NCBI GenBank assembly: GCA_049696015.1
Contig: JBAVTG010000075.1
Location: 1 to 12,975 of the forward strand
Source of the DNA: JANMEX01 sp049696015
Lineage (GTDB): Bacteria; Pseudomonadota; Alphaproteobacteria; Rhizobiales; Rhizobiaceae
Length of the DNA: 12,975 nucleotides
Reading direction: 5' to 3'
The translations under genes were made by a program, and so were the position numbers. A model generated the notes under the pieces. It did no database searches and was not told the origin of the DNA. It was given only the letters and a program-made list of their open reading frames with translations. Below, one piece after another: positions 1-7,289 of the stretch (position 1 is its first letter; the number at the start of each line of letters is the position of its first letter).

Positions 1-293
1 TGCGCATTTCTTGCCGCCCAGGCGTGGCCGCCGGGCGCGGGGATGCGTGCGCCGCCGAACATCACCACTGTCGAGACGATGCCGCGCTCATCAAGGATCA
101 TGTCGGGCTTGAGCAGTTCCAGCTGCAGCCGAACTGGCCGCAGCTCGCGCCTGAGCATGAAGGCGTCATCGGTGAAGGCAAGCTTATAGGCGGGCGAGCG
201 CGTCTGCGGCGTGTCCGGCACATGGTGAGTCTTTTCCACCGTCTCCGGCGAGTGGGTCAGCGACGACCAGCCTTTTTTATCCATCGGGCTCAT
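1..293 (-). CDS. LOG-family Rossmann-fold protein, N-terminal part (cut by window edge)
   Basis: About 97 N-terminal residues are visible; the rest lies left of the window. The translation has a polar, variable first 30 residues, then the segment TRSPAYKLAFTDDAFML and RRELRPVRLQLELLKPD, and then a beta strand entering a nucleotide-binding turn (STVVMFGGARIPAPG). This resembles the start of the LOG/TIGR00730 family ('lysine decarboxylase family', cytokinin-riboside-monophosphate phosphoribohydrolase-like), where the turn is usually G-S-A-R-x-P; here it is GGARIP. The catalytic motif PGGxGTxxE would be outside the window and cannot be checked. The start is the ATG at 293, preceded by a TAAGGAC Shine-Dalgarno-like sequence about six bases upstream. 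The gene diverges from dapD across 136 bases. The family cleaves nucleoside monophosphates to free base; the substrate here is unknown. The family call comes from recognising the N-terminal pattern only. Confidence 0.72.
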   Translation of the reverse strand, partial: MSPMDKKGWSSLTHSPETVEKTHHVPDTPQTRSPAYKLAFTDDAFMLRRELRPVRLQLELLKPDMILDERGIVSTVVMFGGARIPAPGGHAWAARNA

Positions 294-309
294 GTGTTTG
301 TCCTTAGCC

Positions 310-325
310 GCACAGTGCATTGTGC
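310..325. promoter_or_regulatory. Near-perfect 16-bp palindrome in the LOG/dapD divergent region
   Basis: GCACAGTGCATTGTGC reads almost the same on both strands; only one symmetric base pair breaks the symmetry. It lies just upstream of the Shine-Dalgarno of the leftward LOG-family gene and near a candidate dapD promoter, which is where a dimeric repressor would bind. No known regulator is recognised. It may be chance. Confidence 0.25.
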
Positions 326-334
326 CGGGTTTGA

Positions 335-363
335 TTGACCCTTAAGCGGCTTTCTCCTAAACG
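335..363 (+). promoter_or_regulatory. Candidate sigma-70-type promoter for dapD
   Basis: A -35-like TTGACC (335-340) is followed after 17 bases by TAAACG (358-363), a weak -10. Transcription would begin near 370 and give a leader of about 60 bases before the dapD ATG at 430. The -35 is good and the -10 is poor. GGTTA occurs three times (389, 400, 413) in the presumed leader, with no clear meaning. Confidence 0.3.
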
Positions 364-429
364 TCGCACCGATTTGAATACCCAACATGGTTAGGCCTTG
401 GTTAACGAGGCCGGTTACGGAGTGCCCGA

Positions 430-1284
430 ATGCCGCTTGCTGCCCTTGAAAAGACCATTGAAGCTGCTTTTGAAGCCCGCGACACTGTCAGCACTGCCAC
501 CAAGGGTGAAGTGCGCGATGCCGTTAACGAGGCGCTGAACCTCTTGGATTCAGGCAAAGCCCGCGTCGCCACACGCGGCGATGACGGCAATTGGGTCGTG
601 CACCAGTGGCTGAAAAAGGCTGTGCTCCTGTCATTCCGCCTCAACGATAATGCTGTCATGCCCTATGGCACTGGCCCTGGCGCATTCGCCAACGGCTTCG
701 ACAAGGTCGATCTGAAATATGCCAACTGGAGCGACGCTGATTTCCGCGCCGCCGGTTTCCGCGCCGTTCCGGGCGCCGTGGTGCGCAAATCCGCTCACAT
801 CTCAAGGGGCGTCGTTTTGATGCCGTCGTTTGTCAATCTCGGCGCTTACGTTGGCGAAGGCACGATGGTCGACACATGGGCAACTGTCGGCTCCTGCGCC
901 CAGATCGGCAAACATGTGCATCTGTCCGGCGGCGTCGGCATCGGCGGCGTGTTGGAACCGATGCAGGCGGGTCCAACCATCATCGAAGACAACTGCTTCA
1001 TCGGCGCGCGCTCGGAAGTGGTCGAGGGCTGCATCGTGCGTCAGGGCGCGGTGCTCGGCATGGGCGTTTTCATCGGCAAGTCCACCAAGATCGTTGACCG
1101 CGCCACCGGCGCAATCTCCTACGGTGAAGTGCCGCCCTATTCCGTCGTTGTCGCCGGTTCGATGGCCGGCAAACCCTTCCCCAACGGCGAAGCAGGCCCT
1201 TCGCTTTACTGCGCTGTCATCGTCAAGACCGTGGATGAAAAGACACGGAGCAAGACGGGTATCAATGAGTTGCTGCGCGATTGA
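430..1284 (+). CDS. dapD: 2,3,4,5-tetrahydropyridine-2,6-dicarboxylate N-succinyltransferase
   Basis: DapD transfers succinyl from succinyl-CoA to tetrahydrodipicolinate, the first step of the succinylase branch towards meso-diaminopimelate and lysine, in the cytoplasm. The 284-residue length is as expected. The N-terminal helical domain (about 1-100) is followed by a left-handed beta helix of hexapeptide repeats (about 115-250). The DapD core is clear: VGEGTMVDTWATVGSCAQIG (141-160), then HVHLSGGVGIGGVLEP (163-178) and the FIGARSEVVEG turn (190-200). The ATG at 430 has GGAG about seven bases upstream. Seven to ten bases separate its stop from the next gene, so the two are probably cotranscribed. 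The pathway partner dapE lies 2.4 kb downstream on the same strand; the intermediate enzyme (DapC/ArgD) is not in the window. Nothing looks broken. Confidence 0.97.
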   Translation: MPLAALEKTIEAAFEARDTVSTATKGEVRDAVNEALNLLDSGKARVATRGDDGNWVVHQWLKKAVLLSFRLNDNAVMPYGTGPGAFANGFDKVDLKYANWSDADFRAAGFRAVPGAVVRKSAHISRGVVLMPSFVNLGAYVGEGTMVDTWATVGSCAQIGKHVHLSGGVGIGGVLEPMQAGPTIIEDNCFIGARSEVVEGCIVRQGAVLGMGVFIGKSTKIVDRATGAISYGEVPPYSVVVAGSMAGKPFPNGEAGPSLYCAVIVKTVDEKTRSKTGINELLRD

Positions 1285-1294
1285 GTGAGATGTG

Positions 1295-2119
1295 ATGCGC
1301 ATGCCCGAAATCGCAGTTTCGACATGGAGCCTCCATCGTTTACTTGGCATCACTTATGCCAATGGTCCCGGCGTTACGCCGACTGGCAAGGCTGATCTGA
1401 CGTTCGGGCGTGGGGAATTGACCCTTGAAGATTTGCCTGCGGAACTTGCGAGGCGCGGCTATAACCGCGTTGAGATTTGTCATTTCAATCTGGCAAGCCA
1501 GGACGCCTCATACCTTTCCAGTGTCCGCACTGCATTCGAAGCCAGCGGCGTGGTGATCCAGACGCTTTTGATCGATGATGGCGATATTACAGACCCTGCT
1601 GCGCGTGAGCGCGATTCGGCCTGGATCGCCTCCTGGATTGAATCTGCGGCGCTGCTCGGCGCGCAGAATGCGCGGGTGATTGCCGGCAAGGCAAGGGCAT
1701 CGCCTGATACGATTGCAATGGCAGTCAACGGCTTAAAAGCAATGACAGAATTGGGGAAATCCTGCGGGGTACGCATCGTCACGGAAAACTGGTTCGATAC
1801 GCTTTCAGCACCTGATGCCGTGCACCGGATACTTGATGGTGTCGGACCCGATCTCGGCTTTCTTGCAGACACTGGCAACTGGCGAGGGCCAGAAAAATAT
1901 GCAGATCTGGAATCGATTTTCGGCCGCGCCGAATTATGCCATGCGAAAGCCGATTTCGGTCATGGGCTCGCCATCGATGCTGAAGACTATCGCAAATCCA
2001 TCAACGCTGCGATTGTCGCGGGTTATTCGGGACCGTTTGCTCTGATCTTCGACGGCGATGGCAACGAATGGGCCGGGTTGGCCGCAGAGCGTGCTTTTTT
2101 GGAAAAGCTGTTCATTTAG
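1295..2119 (+). CDS. TIM-barrel sugar phosphate isomerase/epimerase-like protein
   Basis: The 274-residue protein has the pattern of the AP_endonuc_2/xylose-isomerase-like family (IolE, IolI, Hyi, sugar epimerases). It begins with beta strand 1 (EIAVSTWSLHRLLG) and carries the acidic and histidine residues that bind a divalent metal in this fold: E60 in VEICHF, E164 in VTENWFD, D192 in LADTGNW and H216 in CHAKADFG. The final strand ends in D253 (ALIFDGDG), where family members usually have Glu, so the metal site may be slightly altered. Possible starts are GTG 1292, ATG 1295 and ATG 1301; none has a strong ribosome binding site, and I chose the ATG at 1295. The gene follows dapD by about ten bases, suggesting a shared transcript. 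No lysine-pathway step needs such an enzyme, and the substrate is unknown. Confidence 0.8.
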   Translation: MRMPEIAVSTWSLHRLLGITYANGPGVTPTGKADLTFGRGELTLEDLPAELARRGYNRVEICHFNLASQDASYLSSVRTAFEASGVVIQTLLIDDGDITDPAARERDSAWIASWIESAALLGAQNARVIAGKARASPDTIAMAVNGLKAMTELGKSCGVRIVTENWFDTLSAPDAVHRILDGVGPDLGFLADTGNWRGPEKYADLESIFGRAELCHAKADFGHGLAIDAEDYRKSINAAIVAGYSGPFALIFDGDGNEWAGLAAERAFLEKLFI

Positions 2120-2159
2120 GCCCTTTGCGCGAATCAACCAATCCCGCTAACCGTTGCTG

Positions 2160-2876
2160 ATGCCCTACCGCTCGCTTGATCCCGTCCGCATTACCGCCAC
2201 CGCCGAGCAATTGGCCGCGCGTGTGGCGGAGCGCTTTCCGGACAATGGCATCTGCGGTGTCGCGCGCGAAATGGTCACACTGTCAAAAGATGCCGCCAAG
2301 GATGCAGAGACGCTGGCAAAGCCGATCCTGTGGCTGCGTCTGTTGACCGGGGCAACCGTCCTGGCGGGCGCGCTGTTCTTCATCTACATCGGCACGTTCT
2401 TGTCGTTCGACCGCATATCCACCGGTGCGTTCGAGTTCGCCGCGGGGCTTGAAGCGTCGGTCAACACCATCGTTCTTGCTATTGTCGGGTTTATCACGCT
2501 CGCCAGAAGCGAGGCGCGGATCAAGCGGCACAAAGTGTTCGAGGGTCTGCACCGGCTGCGCTCGGTGATCCATGTCATCGACATGCACCAATTGACCAAG
2601 GATCCAGCTGCCCTGTCAGCCGATTTCAAGCCCACAGCCGCCTCGCCCAAGCGCATAACCAACCCCGAGCAACTCTCGCGCTATCTCGATTACTGCTCGG
2701 AGATGTTTTCGATCACCGGCAAGCTCGCAGCGCTTTATGCGCAGGCTGTGAATGACGAGGTCGTGGCGGAAGCTGTCAACGACATTGAAAATCTCGGCAC
2801 CAACCTGTCGCGCAAGGTTTGGCAGAAAATCATGCTGATTGATGCGAAAGTGGCGCGGCGCAGCAAGGGCGGCTGA
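2160..2876 (+). CDS. Unrecognised two-helix inner-membrane protein
   Basis: I do not recognise this 238-residue protein. It opens with a mixed-charge helical stretch (1-55), then has two likely transmembrane helices (about 61-82, LLTGATVLAGALFFIYIGTF, and about 98-115, ending in ARSEAR). The long remaining cytoplasmic part (116-238) looks mainly alpha-helical and is rich in charged residues. The positive residues after helix 2 (RSEARIKRHK) suggest that both termini face the cytoplasm. No signal peptide or catalytic motif is seen. An in-frame TTG at 2154 could also be used; the ATG at 2160 is preferred. It starts about 40 bases after the isomerase-like gene and may belong to the same transcript as dapD. 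Codon use is like its neighbours, which supports a real gene. Confidence 0.75.
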   Translation: MPYRSLDPVRITATAEQLAARVAERFPDNGICGVAREMVTLSKDAAKDAETLAKPILWLRLLTGATVLAGALFFIYIGTFLSFDRISTGAFEFAAGLEASVNTIVLAIVGFITLARSEARIKRHKVFEGLHRLRSVIHVIDMHQLTKDPAALSADFKPTAASPKRITNPEQLSRYLDYCSEMFSITGKLAALYAQAVNDEVVAEAVNDIENLGTNLSRKVWQKIMLIDAKVARRSKGG

Positions 2877-2890
2877 ACCGCGACAATTTC

Positions 2891-2918
2891 TTGCGCCATT
2901 TTAATTCGCCTTTATGAA
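2891..2918 (+). promoter_or_regulatory. Candidate promoter for the DUF805-like gene
   Basis: TTGCGC (2891-2896) and TATGAA (2913-2918) lie 16 bases apart in a locally AT-rich 62-base gap. Each box matches four of six consensus bases. It would start transcription about 15 bases before the ATG at 2939, possibly serving that gene and dapE. Confidence 0.3.
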
Positions 2919-2938
2919 AATCATGGTTCAATGCCTTC

Positions 2939-3655
2939 ATGTGGCTGAACCCTGCGCAACCTTTGAATAACTGGCTATGGCACGACCTCTTTGTTGCGGC
3001 TGAGGGACATCTATCGCGCGCAGCCTATTTCGTCGCTTTGTTCCGCATCGCGATCATTTATGTCGTGTGCGTGCAGCTTTTTGCAATTTTCCTGCCGTCA
3101 CTTTTTGCAATGTCTGGAAAGTCCTTCTTCGAAAACCCATTCGATCAATTGATCTGGGCGCAAATCGGTGCGCAGTTTCTCATTGCCTGGCCGGCCTGGT
3201 CGATCTTCAAGCGCCGCATGAACGACATGAGGCCGGACATCCGCGCCAAGCTCAACAATTGGCTTGTCGGGTTTCCTGTCTACATGACGATCTTGTTGAT
3301 TGTGATGGTTGGAAGCGCCCTCGGTTTTGACATGGTGATCGATCAAAGCCAGCACGGCACGCTGCGCAGCGGTTTCTTCATGATGCTGTTTGGCGCAGGT
3401 TTTTTTGCCGGCGGCGATGCCGTGCCGGCTGCGCCGGGCAAGTCAGCGCGCGAGGGCCGTTCCATGGATTTGGATACCGCAGGCCAGCGCGTCCTTGAAC
3501 AGTTGCCCGCTGCACAGATCGGCCGAAAGCCGGAGATGGCGGTCACACGCAGACAGCAGGCAAAGCCTGATCTGCAGCCCAGTTTCCCGGCCGTCATTGA
3601 GCGCGGTCACAAATTGCCGGAGCAGGGCCGGGTCAAACCCGGCTGGTTCTCCTGA
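2939..3655 (+). CDS. DUF805-like four-helix membrane protein with polar C-terminal tail
   Basis: The 238-residue protein has about four hydrophobic segments (31-56, 70-90, 108-130, 143-160). A basic motif after the second helix (FKRRMNDMRPDIRAKLNNW) recalls the RRLHD-type loop of DUF805 membrane proteins, whose function is unknown. The N-terminal start, with an aromatic-rich stretch (NNWLWHDLFVAAEGHLSRAAYF) just before helix 1, also fits that family (LSRxxYF). After residue 160 comes a polar, basic tail of about 78 residues (RKPEMAVTRRQQAKP and similar) with no recognisable fold; DUF805 proteins usually end soon after the last helix, so the tail may be a frameshifted or drifted end. The ATG at 2939 has no obvious ribosome binding site. 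The dapE gene follows 45 bases downstream. Confidence 0.6.
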   Translation: MWLNPAQPLNNWLWHDLFVAAEGHLSRAAYFVALFRIAIIYVVCVQLFAIFLPSLFAMSGKSFFENPFDQLIWAQIGAQFLIAWPAWSIFKRRMNDMRPDIRAKLNNWLVGFPVYMTILLIVMVGSALGFDMVIDQSQHGTLRSGFFMMLFGAGFFAGGDAVPAAPGKSAREGRSMDLDTAGQRVLEQLPAAQIGRKPEMAVTRRQQAKPDLQPSFPAVIERGHKLPEQGRVKPGWFS

Positions 3656-3700
3656 CCGCGCCAGCTTGACCGCAACCCGGCGCCGGATTAGCAGAACCGC

Positions 3701-4891
3701 ATGACCAAGACCCTGACCAACCCCGCCGAAGTCCTTGCCACGCTACTACGCTGTCAGTCGGTGACGCCGCACGAAGGCGGCGCATTGACGGCGCTGGAAG
3801 CGATGCTGAAGCCGATGGGATTCTCCGTCGAGCGGCCCCTGTTCACCGACGACAACACGGCTGACATCGAGAACCTTTATGCCCGCGCTTCCGGCAATGG
3901 TCCGCATCTCATGTTTGCCGGCCACACCGACGTTGTGCCGGTTGGGGATGAAAGCGCCTGGACGCATCCGCCCTTCGCCGCAGAGATCGCCAACGGCGAG
4001 CTATACGGGCGCGGCGCTGTGGACATGAAGGGCGGCATCGCCTGCTTCATTGCGGCACTGGCTCGTCACGCCGAAAAGCATGGCAAACCGAAGGGCTCGG
4101 TGTCGCTGCTGATCACCGGCGATGAAGAAGGCCCGGCGATCAACGGCACGGTCAAGCTGCTGGAATGGGCCGCCGCCAAGGGCGAGAAGTGGGATGCGTC
4201 GCTTGTTGGCGAGCCGACCAATCCGGACGCCATCGGCGACATGATCAAGATCGGCCGGCGCGGCTCCTTGTCAGGCACTATCATCGTCTACGGCAAACAG
4301 GGGCATGCCGCCTATCCGCATCTGGCCGACAATCCGGTGCGCGGCATCATGCAGCTCATGGACGCGCTGATGGTTCCGGCATTCGACAAAGGCACCAAGG
4401 ATTTCCAGCCTTCCAATCTGGAATTCACCACCGTCGATGTCGGAAATCCGGCCGTCAATGTCATCCCGGCGCGGGCGACCGCTTCCTTCAACATCCGCTT
4501 CAATGACACTTGGACCGACGAGACCCTGCAAGGCGAAATCCACAACCGGCTGGACCGTGCTGCGAAGAAAACCAAGCTGCGCGCGGGCCGCAAAGAGCCG
4601 GTGGATTATGAAATCGTCTGGCGCGACAATCCCTGCCACGTGTTCCTGACCAAGGACGAGCGGCTGATCGAAACACTGTCGCAATCGGTGAAGACCGTGA
4701 CCGGGCGCACGCCAAAGCTCTCGACCACCGGCGGCACGTCGGATGCGCGGTTCATCAAGGATTACTGCCCGGTGGTGGAATTCGGGCTGGTCGGCCAGAC
4801 CATGCACATGGTGGATGAGCGCGTGGCACTGTCGGATCTTGAGACGCTGACGCAGGTCTATGAACGGTTTATAGCCGACTATTTCGGCTGA
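3701..4891 (+). CDS. dapE: Succinyl-diaminopimelate desuccinylase
   Basis: DapE hydrolyses N-succinyl-LL-2,6-diaminopimelate to LL-diaminopimelate and succinate, in the cytoplasm, with two zinc ions. The 396-residue M20-family protein shows all key residues: H75 and D77 (MFAGHTDVVPVGD), bridging D108 (GRGAVDMKGG), catalytic base E142 and ligand E143 (TGDEEGPAINGT), E171 (VGEPTNPD) and H369 (GQTMHMVDE). The dimerisation domain (about 185-300) includes GRRGSLSGTI and GKQGHAAYPHLADNP. The ATG at 3701 gives the expected N-terminus, although its ribosome binding site is weak. It ends five bases before the convergent truA stop, leaving no room for a separate terminator. It works in the same pathway as dapD upstream; three other genes separate them. 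Confidence 0.97.
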   Translation: MTKTLTNPAEVLATLLRCQSVTPHEGGALTALEAMLKPMGFSVERPLFTDDNTADIENLYARASGNGPHLMFAGHTDVVPVGDESAWTHPPFAAEIANGELYGRGAVDMKGGIACFIAALARHAEKHGKPKGSVSLLITGDEEGPAINGTVKLLEWAAAKGEKWDASLVGEPTNPDAIGDMIKIGRRGSLSGTIIVYGKQGHAAYPHLADNPVRGIMQLMDALMVPAFDKGTKDFQPSNLEFTTVDVGNPAVNVIPARATASFNIRFNDTWTDETLQGEIHNRLDRAAKKTKLRAGRKEPVDYEIVWRDNPCHVFLTKDERLIETLSQSVKTVTGRTPKLSTTGGTSDARFIKDYCPVVEFGLVGQTMHMVDERVALSDLETLTQVYERFIADYFG

Positions 4892-4896
4892 TCAAT

Positions 4897-5634
4897 TCAG
4901 TAGGCAACCCGCTCCAGATACAATCCCGTTGAGGGCGCTACGGGGCCGCATCGCTTGCGGTCCTTGGCTTCCAACGCTTTCACCAGATCTTCAGAACTCC
5001 AGCGACTGGAACCCACCTGTTCCAGTGTGCCCACCATCGAGCGCACCTGGCGGTGGAGGAAGGCGCGGGCCGACAGGTGAAACAGCACCATATCGCCCTC
5101 GCGGGTCACATCAAACCGGTCAAGTCTGCGCACTGGATTGTCCGCCTGGCACTCGGTGTCGCGAAACGTGGTGAAGTCATGCGTGCCAACGAGCAGCTTG
5201 GCCGCTGCATCCATAGCCTCCGCATCGACGTGGCGCTTGAGGTGCCAGACAAAGCCGCGCTCGAACACCGGCGGAGCGCGGCGGTTCAGCATCTTGTAGA
5301 CATAGTGTCGGCTGGCCGCCGAAAACCTTGCGTGAAATTGATCATCGACCTTTTCGGCTTGCATAATCGCGATGCGCTCATGCACCAGATATTGGTTGAC
5401 CGCATCGCGCACGACGTCCGTGCGCCAGTCTTTTTCGAGATCAACGTGGCACACCTGCCCGGACGCATGGACGCCGGCGTCCGTGCGGCCTGCGGCAACG
5501 ATTGTGACGTCGTGTCCGCAGAAAGCCTTGAAGGCGATTTCGAGCGCCTGCTGCACGGAGAGCAGATCGAGCTGGCGCTGCCAGCCGCAATAGTGTGTGC
5601 CGTCATATGCGATGGTGAGCTTGTAGCGTTGCAT
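4897..5634 (-). CDS. truA: tRNA pseudouridine(38-40) synthase
   Basis: TruA isomerises uridines 38, 39 and 40 of the tRNA anticodon stem-loop to pseudouridine. The 245-residue length is typical. It begins with the canonical MQRYKLTIAYDGTHYCGWQRQ-like strand. The catalytic aspartate is D52 in AAGRTDAGVHASGQ. The second domain has the family pattern FLHRQVRSMVGTL, followed by the closing APSTGLYLERVAY. The start ATG shares its A with the TGA stop of fmt (TGATG), so translation is probably coupled to fmt. The order fmt-truA is the usual rhizobial one. It is convergent with dapE, with only five bases between the stops. The long open frame on the opposite strand (5053-5952) is a codon-bias shadow. 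Confidence 0.96.
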   Translation of the reverse strand: MQRYKLTIAYDGTHYCGWQRQLDLLSVQQALEIAFKAFCGHDVTIVAAGRTDAGVHASGQVCHVDLEKDWRTDVVRDAVNQYLVHERIAIMQAEKVDDQFHARFSAASRHYVYKMLNRRAPPVFERGFVWHLKRHVDAEAMDAAAKLLVGTHDFTTFRDTECQADNPVRRLDRFDVTREGDMVLFHLSARAFLHRQVRSMVGTLEQVGSSRWSSEDLVKALEAKDRKRCGPVAPSTGLYLERVAY

Positions 5635-6557
5635 CAGAACACGCGCGACGGCTTGGCGCCGCGCAGAAATTCAGCGGCGCTGACCGGCTTGCCGCCGGCG
5701 CGTTGCAGTTCGGTGATTTCGACCGCGCCGACTGAACAAGCGATGGTCAGGCCATCGAGCATTTGTCCGGGCTCGCCTTTGCCTTGGGCTGCGTGTGTCC
5801 GCAACAGCTTCACCCGTTCAGTTTTTCCGGCAAGTTCCATCTCGCACCATGCGCCCGGAAATGGCGACAGCCCGCGCACATGGTTGTGCACTTCGATTGA
5901 GGGCCGGTTCCAGTCAACGCGGGATTCGGCCTTGTCGATCTTTTTGGCGTAGGTTGCGCCGTGCGCGGCTTGCGGAGTCAGTGGCAAGTCGCCCGCCTCC
6001 AGTCTTGCCATCGCCTCTATCATCAGCGCTGCCCCGCTCGCCATCAGCCGGTCATGAAGCTCTCCCGCCGTCATATCAGCATCAATGGCAACGCGCGCTG
6101 TCAGCGCCACCGGTCCGGTATCGAGCCCGGCGTCCATTTTCATCACCATCATGCCGGTTTCGTTGTCGCCTGCCATGATCGCCCGCTGGATCGGCGCCGC
6201 ACCGCACCAGCGCGGCAGGAGCGAGGCGTGGCCGTTGTATGCGCCGAGGCGCGTGCCATCGAGTATGTCTTTCGGCAGAAGAAGGCCATAGGCGACGACA
6301 ACCGCAACGTCAGCGTTCAGCGCCTTGAACGCATCAACATCTTTGGCGTCTTTGAAATTCAGCGGCGTGCGCACCTCAATCCCAAGCGCCTCCGCCTTTT
6401 GCTGCACAGGCGATTTCACCAGTTCCAGTCCGCGCCGACCGCCCGGTCGGGACGGCTGCGAATAGACGCAGGCAATCTCATGCCCAGCCGCATGCAAAGC
6501 CGACAGCGTTGCGGCGGCGAATTCGGGAGTACCCATGAAGATGATGCGCAGGGGCAT
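5634..6557 (-). CDS. fmt: Methionyl-tRNA formyltransferase
   Basis: Fmt formylates Met-tRNAfMet with 10-formyltetrahydrofolate, making the bacterial initiator. The translation starts MPLRIIFMGTPEFAAATL, as in rhizobial homologues. The formyltransferase active site is present: N108 and H110 (YNGHASLLP) and D146 (DAGLDTGPV). The C-terminal OB-fold domain (about 203-307) is also recognisable (SRVDWNRPSIEVHNHVRGLS). One unusual residue is C118: the usual SLLPRWRGAAPIQ reads RWCGAAPIQ, a single C-to-T change of an Arg codon at 6204-6206. An upstream in-frame ATG at 6572 would add MAESK, but the ATG at 6557 fits family length and has GCGGAA upstream. The gene follows the vapC-like toxin stop closely and overlaps truA by one base. 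Confidence 0.95.
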   Translation of the reverse strand: MPLRIIFMGTPEFAAATLSALHAAGHEIACVYSQPSRPGGRRGLELVKSPVQQKAEALGIEVRTPLNFKDAKDVDAFKALNADVAVVVAYGLLLPKDILDGTRLGAYNGHASLLPRWCGAAPIQRAIMAGDNETGMMVMKMDAGLDTGPVALTARVAIDADMTAGELHDRLMASGAALMIEAMARLEAGDLPLTPQAAHGATYAKKIDKAESRVDWNRPSIEVHNHVRGLSPFPGAWCEMELAGKTERVKLLRTHAAQGKGEPGQMLDGLTIACSVGAVEITELQRAGGKPVSAAEFLRGAKPSRVF

Positions 6558-6577
6558 TTTCGATTCCGCCATTTGTC

Positions 6578-6997
6578 TTATGCTTCAAAGGGGTTGACGA
6601 GTTTCAGGTCAAGCCCCTCGAAGTCACGGATATTGCGTGTGGCGAGGATGGCGTAATTTGAAGCTGTAATTCCTGCAATGTACATGTCGGAACTGGAAAC
6701 CGGCTTCCCGGTTCTTTCGCGAATTGCCTTGAAATGACCGGCAACGCGGCTGGACTGGAGCGTCATGGATAGAATGCGCCCGGCATAGGCTTTCGAGACA
6801 AGCTTTTCGAGAATATTGATATGCTTTGGCGATCCGGTGCGCAGTTGAAATAGCCGCGCACCAAATTCGAGCTCAGCCACAACGGGTGCGCAAAGAAACA
6901 TTTCGGTTTCGACCTGAGCTTCCGCCCATGCAAATACTGACCGGTTACCGTCAGCACGCGACAGTTCCGAAATCACGTTGGTATCAAGCACTATCAT
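6578..6997 (-). CDS. PIN-domain toxin, VapC/FitB type
   Basis: This 139-residue PIN-domain protein is a probable ribonuclease toxin of a type II toxin-antitoxin pair. The four acidic active-site positions are intact: D5 (MIVLDTNVISEL), E42 (APVVAELEFGA), D104 (SSSDMYIAGITA) and D125 in the TRNIRDFEGLDL end motif. Sequence style is closest to FitB/VapC of proteobacteria (short linker, VNPFEA ending). It overlaps its antitoxin by four bases (ATGA), the normal arrangement for coupled synthesis. Its stop is 5-20 bases from the two possible fmt starts, so fmt could be translated from the toxin transcript. The RNA target cannot be read from sequence. The active site looks functional, not degraded. 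Confidence 0.93.
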   Translation of the reverse strand: MIVLDTNVISELSRADGNRSVFAWAEAQVETEMFLCAPVVAELEFGARLFQLRTGSPKHINILEKLVSKAYAGRILSMTLQSSRVAGHFKAIRERTGKPVSSSDMYIAGITASNYAILATRNIRDFEGLDLKLVNPFEA

Positions 6998-7278
6998 CCA
7001 AGGTCCGGTGGCGGGCGGTCAGGATGCCGTCGGCCTTCCTCGATTATTCGCATGAATTCTTCATGTTCTTCATCAGTTGCGAGACTGTCGCCCAACGCCT
7101 CACGAATTGCTTCAAGCGCATTTCGCGGTTTTACAATGGCGTCCGGCGCGGCGCCGCGAAGACCTGCAGCAATTGCCTGCTTTGCCGCATCTGACAGACT
7201 TAAACCGTCTGCATCCGCAACTTTGGCAAGTCCCTGGCGCATCTCGTCTGGAATATTCCGAATAAGAAGGTCACCCAT
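6994..7278 (-). CDS. Ribbon-helix-helix antitoxin, VapB/FitA type
   Basis: The 94-residue antitoxin partner opens with a strand-helix-helix DNA-binding domain (LLIRNIPDEMRQGL then ADADGLSLSDAAKQAIAAGL, about 4-40), as in FitA-like antitoxins. Its acidic C-terminal part (DEEHEEFMRIIEEGRR, about 69-85) is expected to wrap the toxin. The ATG at 7278 is the clear start because a strong GGAGG lies five bases upstream. The in-frame GTG at 7347 overlaps the def stop and is not credible. The gene overlaps vapC by four bases and carries a palindromic operator just upstream, so it is probably autorepressed. Its place between def and fmt marks it as an addition to a core operon. Confidence 0.9.
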   Translation of the reverse strand: MGDLLIRNIPDEMRQGLAKVADADGLSLSDAAKQAIAAGLRGAAPDAIVKPRNALEAIREALGDSLATDEEHEEFMRIIEEGRRHPDRPPPDLG

Positions 7279-7289
7279 GCACACCTCCA

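Noticed and set aside
24..338. A 104-codon plus-strand frame at the left edge
   Set aside because: The minus strand here encodes a recognisable LOG-family N-terminus with a good ribosome binding site, so this frame is its shadow.
389..417. Three GGTTA repeats spaced 11 and 13 bases in the dapD leader
   Set aside because: Five-base repeats this short occur by chance, and the spacing is uneven.
802..1353. A 183-codon minus-strand frame opposite dapD
   Set aside because: It mirrors the DapD beta-helix region and has no ribosome binding site or family pattern.
4271..4807. A 178-codon minus-strand frame opposite dapE
   Set aside because: dapE is intact through this region with all its zinc ligands; the frame is antisense and motif-free.
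5053..5952. A 299-codon open frame on the plus strand opposite truA and fmt
   Set aside because: It lies fully antisense to two well-recognised genes; its translation has no recognisable motif and is rich in Arg, Ala and His, as expected for the mirror of GC-rich coding DNA.
5961..6656. A 231-codon plus-strand open frame opposite fmt and vapC
   Set aside because: It is another antisense shadow; the opposite strand carries complete Fmt and PIN-domain motifs.
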